Of a DNA stretch of 64,000 nucleotides, positions 26,174 through 33,525 are shown piece after piece (positions within the stretch are counted from its first letter, which is position 1; each line of letters begins with the position of its first letter). The position numbers and the translations under genes were made by a program. The DNA comes from Akkermansiaceae bacterium (GTDB lineage Bacteria; Verrucomicrobiota; Verrucomicrobiia; Verrucomicrobiales; Akkermansiaceae): the NCBI GenBank assembly GCA_017798145.1, contig CP059069.1, positions 434,001-498,000 on the forward strand. Reading direction: 5' to 3'. Under the pieces are notes generated by a model. The model did not search any database and was not told where the DNA came from. It saw only the letters and a list, made by a program, of their open reading frames with translations.

Positions 26174-26356
26174 TTCTCGTAATTCTCCGGCCACACGCCG
26201 GGGGGCGCGCAAGATATCCCGATCGCCTCCCCTTGCAATCCCTAAGCGCGTTGCACGGGTGCGACCGACCAAATGGTTTCCCTGTGCGGATTCCCCTGTT
26301 GCAAGACCCCGGGCACTTGCTAGAAAGCCCGCGTGTCCACAAAAGAAACCAAACCC

Positions 26357-27823
26357 ATGGTCCGCATCGCCGTCGATCTCGGCGCGAGCAGCGGGCGTAT
26401 CATCGCAGGAATCGTCGCGGATGGAAAACTCACTCTCAAGGAAATCCACCGTTTCGGGAATCCCGCCGTGGAACTCCCCTCCGGCCTCTACTGGAACATC
26501 CTCGGGCTTTTCCATGAGATCGTCAGCGGCCTGAAAAAAGCGGTGGAAACCCATGGCAATGACATCGCCTCCATCGGCATCGACACCTGGGGTTGCGATT
26601 TCGGCCTCTTCGACGCCACCGGCGAGCTCATCGCCCCGCCCCACCAATACCGTGACCCGCGCTTCGAGGGCATGGCTGATACAATGCACGCCCTGCTTCC
26701 TGAGGTGGAGGTCTTCGGGCGCACCGGGATCAAGACGAACTTCTACAACAGCTCCCTTCACCTGCTCGCGCTGCGGCTGAAAAACCCGCAGCTCCTGACA
26801 GAAGCGAGCACTCTCCTCTTCGTCCCCGACATCCTCGCCTACTGGCTCACCGGGGTGAAGGCCGTGGAGCGCACCATCGCCTCCACCTCCCAGCTCCTCA
26901 ACCCCCGCACCGGCGACTGGGCCTTCGATGTCATCGAGGCGCTCGGCTTGCCGCGTAAGCTTTTCGGGAAAATCGTCGTCCCCGGAACCATCCTCGGAAA
27001 CCTCCGCCCGGAGCTGAAATCCACCCTCGGCCGCAGCGACATCCCGCTCGTCGTCGCGCCCTCGCACGACACCGCCTCGGCGGTCGCTGGCATCCCGATC
27101 TCCGGGGAGGAAACCCTCTGGCTGTCCTCCGGCACCTGGTCCATCATGGGAGTGGAGATCCGCCAGCCCATCACCAGCCCGGAAGCACTCGAACTCGGCT
27201 TCTGCAACGAACTCGGCGTCTCTGGCACCGTCCGCTTCCTCAAGAACATCGCAGGCCTCTGGCTCATCCAGGAGTGCAAGCGCCAGTGGGATCTCGATGG
27301 CATGGATCACTCCTTCGCCGAGCTTGCGGAAATGGCCGCCGCCGCCAAGCCGTTCACCGCCTTCATCGATCCCGATGCCCCGGTCTTCGCAAGCCCAGGG
27401 AACATGCCGGGGAAGATCCGCGAGTTCTGCGCAAAGACCGGCCAGACCGCCCCGGAATCCATCGGCCAGATCCTCCGCGTCGCTACCGAATCGCTCGCCC
27501 TGAAATACCGCTACGTGTATGAGAACATCACCCGCCTCACCGGCATCGATTTCACCCGGCTCCACGCCGGCGGCGGCGGCATCCAGAACGAGATGCTCTG
27601 CCAGGCCACCGCAAACGCGCTCGGCATCGAGGTCATCGCCGGCCCCGTCGAGGCAACCTCCTGCGGCAACATCATCACCCAGATGATCGCCACCGGGGAG
27701 ACAACGGATTTCGCATCTGGCCGCGCCCTGATCCGGGATTCATTCGGCTTCGTCACCTACTCGCCGGAGGATGGCGAGACATGGGAAAAAGCCTACCGTG
27801 ACTTCCTCCGCATGATGTCTTGA
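26357..27823 (+). CDS. rhaB: Rhamnulokinase-like FGGY sugar kinase
   Basis: A 488-residue FGGY-family kinase closest to rhamnulokinase. The N-terminal phosphate 1 loop is VDLGASSGRI; GIDTWGCDFGL carries the catalytic Asp region; PSHDTASAVAG and SSGTWSIMGVE are the phosphate 2 features; HAGGGGIQNEMLCQATAN is the adenosine motif. It phosphorylates L-rhamnulose at O1 in rhamnose breakdown. No rhamnose isomerase or aldolase is adjacent, so L-fuculose or another sugar remains possible. ATG 26357 is preferred; GTG 26333 would add eight residues. A hairpin terminator follows directly. Confidence 0.85.
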   Translation: MVRIAVDLGASSGRIIAGIVADGKLTLKEIHRFGNPAVELPSGLYWNILGLFHEIVSGLKKAVETHGNDIASIGIDTWGCDFGLFDATGELIAPPHQYRDPRFEGMADTMHALLPEVEVFGRTGIKTNFYNSSLHLLALRLKNPQLLTEASTLLFVPDILAYWLTGVKAVERTIASTSQLLNPRTGDWAFDVIEALGLPRKLFGKIVVPGTILGNLRPELKSTLGRSDIPLVVAPSHDTASAVAGIPISGEETLWLSSGTWSIMGVEIRQPITSPEALELGFCNELGVSGTVRFLKNIAGLWLIQECKRQWDLDGMDHSFAELAEMAAAAKPFTAFIDPDAPVFASPGNMPGKIREFCAKTGQTAPESIGQILRVATESLALKYRYVYENITRLTGIDFTRLHAGGGGIQNEMLCQATANALGIEVIAGPVEATSCGNIITQMIATGETTDFASGRALIRDSFGFVTYSPEDGETWEKAYRDFLRMMS

Positions 27824-27848
27824 ACTCCCGCAGCGGAGTTTCTTCGGT
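27823..27848 (+). terminator. Rho-independent terminator of rhaB
   Basis: AACTCC-CGCAGC-GGAGTT followed by TCTT, starting inside the stop codon. A short stem with a modest T tract. Confidence 0.55.
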
Positions 27849-28014
27849 GCATCCCAACAAGTCCGGTCTCTGACACATGATGCCCGATTCCGCTTCCCAA
27901 CCAGGGACGTTGGCTGAACCAAACTGATGAAATGAGAGGCGGAAAGAATCCATTTGGGCAAATCCATTCCACCCGATGGCTGCCGGGAATGCCATGACGG
28001 CAACTCACACCCCC

Positions 28015-28058
28015 AAAAAAAACAGGAGCCGGTCTTCGTGGGAAGCCGGATCCTGTTT
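28015..28058 (-). terminator. Rho-independent terminator of the 52-residue peptide gene
   Basis: On the minus strand AACAGGATCCGGCTT pairs with GACCGGCTCCTGTT, followed by a run of eight T. A canonical strong terminator. Confidence 0.85.
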
Positions 28059-28081
28059 TGGAAAATGGGTGTGGTAGGCCT

Positions 28082-28240
28082 CTACTTCGAGTAATCAACC
28101 TGCACCGGAGCGGTGGGGATTTCCTTGAACTGTGGCATTGGCGGAAGCTGTGGGGCTGCGACATCACTGGTGCAGCAACCGCAGGAAGTGGCGAGGACAG
28201 CGGTGACGCTGGCAGCAATGGCAAGGAGCAAACGGATCAT
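28082..28240 (-). CDS. Small secreted Cys-rich peptide (52 aa)
   Basis: A 52-residue protein with a signal sequence (MIRLLLAIAASVTAVLA) ending at TSCGCC, then a proline-rich mature part (LPPMPQFKEIPTAPVQ). The cysteines just after the hydrophobic stretch suggest a lipoprotein, although the lipobox is not classical. It is backed by its own strong terminator and lies 61 bases downstream of the terminator of a second such gene. Function unknown; the form recalls entericidin-like small lipoproteins. Confidence 0.65.
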   Translation of the reverse strand: MIRLLLAIAASVTAVLATSCGCCTSDVAAPQLPPMPQFKEIPTAPVQVDYSK

Positions 28241-28300
28241 GGTGGGATTTGTTGTATCTGGGGATGGTTGTTGGGAAAGCATTTTCGATCCTCGGATCGA

Positions 28301-28338
28301 AAAAACCCCGCCCGACTCCGGATCGAAGCGAGCGGGGC
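28301..28338 (-). terminator. Rho-independent terminator of the 35-residue peptide gene
   Basis: Minus strand: CCCCGC ... GCGGGG followed by six T. The long loop contains a second small stem (CGATCCGGAGTCG region). Confidence 0.75.
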
Positions 28339-28350
28339 TTGAAGCCTGGA

Positions 28351-28458
28351 TTACTTGGCAGGTGCTTGGTAAGCTGGTGCTGCTGGTGCGCTTGGGCAGC
28401 AGGAAGCCGCGAAAAACGCTGCTACGGTGGCGACGATGGCGATTTTGATCATGTTCAT
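28351..28458 (-). CDS. Small secreted Cys-containing peptide (35 aa)
   Basis: Very short: MNMIKIAIVATVAAFF then AASCCPSAP and an Ala/Pro tail. Same layout as the 52-residue neighbour: hydrophobic signal, double Cys, proline-rich remainder, private terminator. The pairing, each with its own terminator, argues that these are real genes rather than chance frames. Function unknown. Confidence 0.6.
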   Translation of the reverse strand: MNMIKIAIVATVAAFFAASCCPSAPAAPAYQAPAK

Positions 28459-28578
28459 AGTGTTGTGTTGGTTGGTTGTTGTGGGAAAACACCCTGAATG
28501 GGCGATTTCTTCGCAGAGACTAACCGGATGGCATTGGGCTGCAAGGCAAAAGGAAGGGATGCATTGCATCTCCACCGC

Positions 28579-29895
28579 TCAGGCCGAACGCCGCCGTCCC
28601 GATGTGCCACGCCTGCCGCCCCCGCCCGATCCTCCCTGGGATGCGCCGGAGCGCCCGCCGCCCTGCCTGCCGCGCCCTCCTCCGCCTCCGCCCTGCTTAA
28701 CGGCCGGCGGGCGGAATCCGCTGCTGTGCTTCTCGCGCAGCGTCTCGCTGTGCCAGGCATGATCGGTGTTGCGGGGAATCGCGGTCTTGATGGTCTTCTC
28801 GATGTCGCGCAGGAAGTCGATCTCATCCTCCGCGCAGAATGAGACGGCGAGCCCGTCGGCTCCGGCCCGCCCCGTTCTCCCGATGCGGTGGACGTAGGCT
28901 TCCGGCTCGTTGGGGAGATCGTAGTTCACCACCAGGCCAACATCCTTCACATCCACCCCCCGCGCGGCCACATCGGTGGCGACAAGGACGGGGACGAGGC
29001 CTTGCTTGAATTTCGCAAGCGCCTTCTCGCGCTGTGCCTGGGACTTGTTCCCATGGATCGCCTCGGCCGCGATGCCCGCGGAAGCGAGCGCCTTGGCAAT
29101 CTTGTTCGCGCCGTGCTTGGTGCGGTTGAAAACGATGCTGAGCCTGGCCGAAGCAGCTCCCGCCTGTTTTTCCAAAAGCTCCTGAAGCAGATACATCTTG
29201 TTCCCGCGATCCACGAAGCAGAGCTGTTGCTCGATGCGCTCGGCGGTCGTCACCTCCGGGGTGATGGTCACGCGGGCGGGATCATTGAGGATGCCTTGCG
29301 CGAGGGCGACGATGTTCGGGGCCAGGGTGGCGGAGAAAAACAGCGACTGCTTTTTCCGGGGCACCAGGGCGAGGATCTTTTTCACATCCCGCAAAAAGCC
29401 CATGTCCAACATGCGGTCCACCTCATCGAGAACCAAGAACTCGACCCCGGAGAGATCGACATGGCGCTGTTCGATGAGATCTAGCAGGCGCCCCGGGCAG
29501 GCGACGAGGACATCCACACCGCCCCGCATCGCAGAAACCTGCGGATTCTGCCCCACGCCACCATAGATGAGCGTCTGGCGGAACCGAATTTTCTGGCCGT
29601 ATGTGGAAAAGGACTTCCCGACCTGGATGGCCAGCTCGCGGGTGGGTGCGAGCACAAGGCAGCGGCACTGCCTCGGGGCGATCCGCTTCGGATCCGTGTG
29701 CAGGGCATGTAGGATGGGCAGCGCGAAGGATGCCGTTTTCCCCGTGCCTGTCTGTGCGCATCCGAGGAGGTCCCGCCCTTCCAAAAGCAGCGGGATGGCC
29801 TGGGCCTGGACGGGAGACGGTGTGGTGTATTCGAGTTCGTTGAGAACCTGTTTCAAGGGCGCGGCGAGAGCCATCGCTTCAAATGTTGCGGTCAT
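28579..29895 (-). CDS. DEAD-box RNA helicase, RhlE type
   Basis: A 438-residue ATP-dependent RNA helicase. Q motif (LNELEYTTPSPVQAQAIPLLL), Walker A AQTGTGKT, PTRELA, motif II VLDEVDRML (DEVD in place of DEAD), SAT, and the C-terminal motifs ATDVAARGVDV and HRIGRTGRAG. The C-terminal tail from about residue 390 is rich in Gly, Arg and Ser, as in RhlE and cold-shock helicases, and aids RNA binding. Acts in ribosome assembly or mRNA turnover. The 5' side shares a 302-base region with the divergent zinc-ribbon gene. Confidence 0.95.
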   Translation of the reverse strand: MTATFEAMALAAPLKQVLNELEYTTPSPVQAQAIPLLLEGRDLLGCAQTGTGKTASFALPILHALHTDPKRIAPRQCRCLVLAPTRELAIQVGKSFSTYGQKIRFRQTLIYGGVGQNPQVSAMRGGVDVLVACPGRLLDLIEQRHVDLSGVEFLVLDEVDRMLDMGFLRDVKKILALVPRKKQSLFFSATLAPNIVALAQGILNDPARVTITPEVTTAERIEQQLCFVDRGNKMYLLQELLEKQAGAASARLSIVFNRTKHGANKIAKALASAGIAAEAIHGNKSQAQREKALAKFKQGLVPVLVATDVAARGVDVKDVGLVVNYDLPNEPEAYVHRIGRTGRAGADGLAVSFCAEDEIDFLRDIEKTIKTAIPRNTDHAWHSETLREKHSSGFRPPAVKQGGGGGGRGRQGGGRSGASQGGSGGGGRRGTSGRRRSA

Positions 29896-30144
29896 GTTTG
29901 TTTCGTAAATGCCAGCCCGGCCGGGAAACGGCTGCTGGCGGGGTCGATGAGATGAAGGGTGAACCTCTTACAATCTCTCATCGAACGAAGACCGGAAAAA
30001 GCGTGCCGCATACGCGGCGGCCGACGAAAACACATCCGTCTGAGAGCTTCCATAGGCGGAAACACCCGGATGACAATGTTTTTCTCGCAAGGCCATGGGC
30101 AAAGGCATCCCCCGGCCTTTGCCGTACATCGCCAACCCGCTGCA

Positions 30145-30173
30145 TTGACATCGTCATTTCAGGTAACTAAACT
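30145..30173 (+). promoter_or_regulatory. Sigma-70-type promoter of the zinc-ribbon membrane protein gene
   Basis: TTGACA (30145-30150), 17-base spacer, TAAACT (30168-30173). The predicted start of transcription near 30180 leaves an 18-base leader before ATG 30198 and rules out the in-frame ATG at 30174. The rest of 29896-30197 shows no other feature. Confidence 0.7.
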
Positions 30174-30197
30174 ATGTCCGTAACGGTATTTTCGCCT

Positions 30198-31478
30198 ATG
30201 TCAGATTTCTCCCAAACCCCACAGGAACGCGATTTCCACTGCCAGCATTGCAGGGGGCGTATCGTCATCCCATATTCGCTGCCTCCGACGACAGGTCCGT
30301 GCCCGCATTGCCAGGGTGTGATCACATCCCCCGCACCTCCCGGGCAGGGTACTGCACCGCAGGCGTATGTCGCCCAGCAGCCTGCCTCCGCCGTCCCCGC
30401 CGGGACGGAAACGCAGGTGCGGCAGGCGGTCATCCCACCCCGGCGTGATGGCGCAGGGGAAATCGCCGCCCAACCCCAGAAAGCAGTCCCCCAGGGACGC
30501 CGGAAAACCTCCAACGGCATCATCCCGGCCATGCTCGGACTTTTTGCGCTCATCCTGGCAGGCGGCGGCGCCGTATATTATATTTCCAACCAGATGGGAA
30601 ACAACATCGAGCCCCCGGCCGTCGCCGGCACCCCCGAGGACAATGAGATCCGCGAGGCCAACTACATCCGGATCGGCTGGCAGTCCGATGCCTACGATGT
30701 CCTGGGGAAATTCATCGCCGGAAAAAGCGTGGCGGACAAGCTGCCATACATCCGCAACGCCGATGAACTCAAAGAGAGCATCGAACTATTCTATGGTGGT
30801 GTCGTCATCCATGACGAGGACACGCCTGCGGAATCCTTTTCTATTCAGGACCTTTCCGAGGCCGACAGAAAGCGCGGGATTTTCATGATGACCTATGACC
30901 AGCCCCCGCAGTTCGCACTTCGGGAGTTTTTCCGCCCCCTCGCGCCGCTTGAGGTCCAGTATGGCCTTGAGGAAGCGGACATCCTTCTCAGCACCTTTGC
31001 ACGCGTTGGGAATTTCTCTATGGAGCCGGTGCGCGTACACGCCTTCTTCAAGCGGACAAGCGCGGGGCTCAAGCTAGATTGGGAGGTCTTCGCGCAGACG
31101 AAGTACCGCACTTTCCAGAACTTCACAGAGCTTCCCGATATCGGACGCCCGGAGGTCTTCAGGGTGCTCATCGTTGAGGATGTCCCGGAAAAAGGCCAGG
31201 GAGTGGCCGGATCCCGGAGCTACCGCGTCGTCGACCCTGCCAACCTGGAGGACTCCGTCCGCGTGAACGTCCCCCTGGATTCCGCAATCGGCAAGGAACT
31301 GGCCGTCATCAACTGGCGCGGCACGAAACAGGGCACGCCGGTCACACGCACCGCAACCGTCGAACTGGAGTGGACAGGCTCCCAGGATAACCCAGTTCTC
31401 GGGATCAAGCGCTTCATCTGCTGGGAATTCCTTGGGCTTGGCGGGGAGGAAATACCGGCAACCGCCTCTAACAGATAG
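30198..31478 (+). CDS. Zinc-ribbon, single-pass membrane protein
   Basis: A 426-residue protein. An N-terminal zinc ribbon (FHCQHCRGRIVIP ... CPHCQG) is followed by a Pro/Gln-rich linker, a basic patch and one membrane helix (MLGLFALILAGGGAVYYI), with the C-terminal 290 residues outside the cytoplasm. The outer part includes a domain with YGGVVIHDEDTPAESF and FFKRTSAGLKLDWEVF. The layout is common in Verrucomicrobia and no function is assigned. It has a clear private promoter and is followed 18 bases later by mnmE, so the two may be co-transcribed. Confidence 0.8.
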   Translation: MSDFSQTPQERDFHCQHCRGRIVIPYSLPPTTGPCPHCQGVITSPAPPGQGTAPQAYVAQQPASAVPAGTETQVRQAVIPPRRDGAGEIAAQPQKAVPQGRRKTSNGIIPAMLGLFALILAGGGAVYYISNQMGNNIEPPAVAGTPEDNEIREANYIRIGWQSDAYDVLGKFIAGKSVADKLPYIRNADELKESIELFYGGVVIHDEDTPAESFSIQDLSEADRKRGIFMMTYDQPPQFALREFFRPLAPLEVQYGLEEADILLSTFARVGNFSMEPVRVHAFFKRTSAGLKLDWEVFAQTKYRTFQNFTELPDIGRPEVFRVLIVEDVPEKGQGVAGSRSYRVVDPANLEDSVRVNVPLDSAIGKELAVINWRGTKQGTPVTRTATVELEWTGSQDNPVLGIKRFICWEFLGLGGEEIPATASNR

Positions 31479-31496
31479 TCGCCCGACCGCATCCGC

Positions 31497-32846
31497 ATGG
31501 CTACGGCCCAAAGCTCAAGCATCGCCGCCATTGCCACCGCCCCCGGCGTGGGCGCCATCTCGCTGGTGAGGCTTTCCGGCCCGAGGGCGGTTGAGATCGC
31601 GGACATGGCCTGCGGAGGGATCGCATCCTCCTCCATGCCCCGCCTAGCCCGGCGCTGCAAGATCCGCGACAAGAACGGTGCGGTCATCGACGACGGCCTG
31701 CTTACGGTTTTCCTTGCCCCCAAATCCTTCACCGGCGAGGACACAGTTGAGTTCGCCGGGCACGGGGGCATACTAGTGACCCGTGAAATCCTCTCCCGCT
31801 TCCTTGAATGCGGAGCCGTACATGCTTCGCCCGGCGAATTTTCACAACGCGCATTCATGAACGGGAAACTCGACCTGACCCAGGCCGAGGGAATCATGGA
31901 TCTCATCTCCGCCCAGACCCGTCTCGCCATCCGCGCCGCCCACTCACAGCTTGAGGGGACGCTGGGAAAACGAACCACCGCCGCCCGCGACGAGCTATTG
32001 GAAATCCTCGCCCACCTGGAGGCTTGGATCGATTTTCCCGACGAGGACATCGATCCACAGACCGCAATCCAGCTAGGGATCCGCATAGACGGCATCCTCG
32101 GAACCATCGACTCGCTCCTCGCCACCGCCGACCAGGGACGCATCCTCCGCGAAGGTGTCCGGACGGTGATTTTCGGCGAGCCGAACGTCGGGAAATCCTC
32201 CCTGCTCAACCGCCTGCTCGGCTTCGAGCGCGCCATCGTCTCCGACATCCCCGGTACCACCCGCGACACGATCGAGGAAGTCATCAACCTCGGCGGCATC
32301 CCCCTTCGCCTCGTCGATACCGCAGGGGTGCGCGAGTCGGACGATCTCATCGAAACGCAAGGCATCCAGCGTACCGTCCGCCAGATCGAGAGCGCAGACC
32401 TGCTGTTGGAAATCGCCGACGCCTCGCAGCCCCGCCCCGAGCGCGCCGTCTATCCCTCGAACCACGCCACCCATCTCCTCGTCCTCAACAAATCCGACCT
32501 CGGCGAGCACCCCTCGTGGAACGCCGCGGACGCCACACGGATCTCCTGCGCGAGCGGCGCGGGATTCGATGCCCTGTCGGAGAAAATCCGGGTGGCGCTC
32601 CATTTCACGGAAGCGGACTTCGGCGAGCACGCCATCGCCATCAACGCCCGCCACCAAGCCTCGCTTGCGCTGGCCCGCACGAACCTCCTGGCCGCGCTCG
32701 AACTCCTCACCGAGGAAAACTCCGACCCCGAACTCGCCGCCATCGACCTCCGCGAAGCCCTCGACGCCCTCGGAGAAATCCCCGGCAAAGTCGATACGGA
32801 AGACCTGCTAGGTGTCATCTTCTCCCAGTTCTGCATCGGGAAATAA
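31497..32846 (+). CDS. mnmE: tRNA uridine-5-carboxymethylaminomethyl modification GTPase MnmE
   Basis: A 449-residue protein with the N-terminal formyl-tetrahydrofolate-binding domain (IAAIATAPGVGAISLVRLSG), the helical domain, an inserted G domain (GEPNVGKSSLLN P loop, PGTTRDTI switch I, DTAGVRES G3, NKSD G4) and the C-terminal CIGK motif whose cysteine is needed for catalysis. With MnmG it modifies U34 of tRNAs reading NNA/NNG codons. mnmG is not in the window. Confidence 0.98.
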   Translation: MATAQSSSIAAIATAPGVGAISLVRLSGPRAVEIADMACGGIASSSMPRLARRCKIRDKNGAVIDDGLLTVFLAPKSFTGEDTVEFAGHGGILVTREILSRFLECGAVHASPGEFSQRAFMNGKLDLTQAEGIMDLISAQTRLAIRAAHSQLEGTLGKRTTAARDELLEILAHLEAWIDFPDEDIDPQTAIQLGIRIDGILGTIDSLLATADQGRILREGVRTVIFGEPNVGKSSLLNRLLGFERAIVSDIPGTTRDTIEEVINLGGIPLRLVDTAGVRESDDLIETQGIQRTVRQIESADLLLEIADASQPRPERAVYPSNHATHLLVLNKSDLGEHPSWNAADATRISCASGAGFDALSEKIRVALHFTEADFGEHAIAINARHQASLALARTNLLAALELLTEENSDPELAAIDLREALDALGEIPGKVDTEDLLGVIFSQFCIGK

Positions 32847-32889
32847 TCCCGTTTTCACCATTGAACCCCCTTATCTTTACAACTAGGCT

Positions 32890-32893
32890 AGGA
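32890..32893 (+). promoter_or_regulatory. Ribosome binding site deciding the antitoxin start
   Basis: AGGA lies 7 bases before ATG 32901 but directly against ATG 32895, so the second ATG is the likely start. Confidence 0.55.
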
Positions 32894-32900
32894 AATGGAA

Positions 32901-33125
32901 ATGATCAGTTCCGACCCGAAAATCATGATGGGGAAGCCCGTCATCACCGGCACCCGGATTACGGTGGAGTATATCCTTGAGGCTCTCGGCGCAGGAGAAT
33001 CCTTCGAACAGATCCTTTCCGGGCACCCTACCCTCACCCGTGAGGCCGTGCTCGCTGCCATCGACTTTGGGGCCAAAGCTCTCAAAGCCGATGTAATTTA
33101 TCCGGTTCCCGGACATGCGGCATGA
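32901..33125 (+). CDS. DUF433 antitoxin
   Basis: A 74-residue protein of the DUF433 family (MISSDPKIMMGKPVITGTRI ... VEYILEALGAGES...ILSGHPTLTREAVLAAIDFG), a helix-turn-helix DNA-binding domain that acts as the antitoxin of PIN-like toxins (VapBC45 type). The gene overlaps the toxin by four bases (ATGA at 33122-33125). It presumably binds and neutralises the toxin and represses its own operon. Confidence 0.92.
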   Translation: MISSDPKIMMGKPVITGTRITVEYILEALGAGESFEQILSGHPTLTREAVLAAIDFGAKALKADVIYPVPGHAA

Positions 33126-33490
33126 AACTCCTCGCGGATGAAAATCTGAACTGCATCATCACCCGGGATCTGCGGAATGCCGGACATGAAGTGATTTCAA
33201 TTTCCGAGGACTCTCCGGGCATTCCGGATGAACAAGTTCTCGAGCTAGCGAACCGTCACGGAGCCCTGCTTCTCACCGGTGACAAGGATTTCGGCGAAAT
33301 GGCCTACCGTCAGAAACTAGTCCATCACGGCGTCACTTTAATAAGGCTAGCCGGCCTGAGAACTGACGAAAAAAGCAGGATACTGCAAAAAGTCCTCGAA
33401 ATGCATGGCGATGAACTGAAAAAATCATTCACCGTCATCGCACCCAATCAAATCAGAATCAGAAAACCACAGCCTTCCACTGATCACTGA
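33122..33490 (+). CDS. PIN-like toxin, DUF5615 family
   Basis: A 122-residue protein with the DUF5615/Mut7-C-like PIN fold: the N-terminal acidic motif LLADENLN, GHEVISISEDSPGIPDEQVLELA, and LLTGDKDFGE with two further acidic residues. These acids bind the metal in the RNase active site. Translationally coupled to the DUF433 antitoxin. Such pairs usually cut RNA and act in stress response or element maintenance. Confidence 0.92.
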   Translation: MKLLADENLNCIITRDLRNAGHEVISISEDSPGIPDEQVLELANRHGALLLTGDKDFGEMAYRQKLVHHGVTLIRLAGLRTDEKSRILQKVLEMHGDELKKSFTVIAPNQIRIRKPQPSTDH

Positions 33491-33525
33491 TCACTCGGCA
33501 CTTTCCACTTCAAATAAAACCCATC

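Noticed and set aside
26174-27565. N-terminal extension of the asd frame through the rhamnulokinase gene
   Set aside because: Antisense to a clear FGGY kinase; aspartate-semialdehyde dehydrogenase homology begins at 26173.
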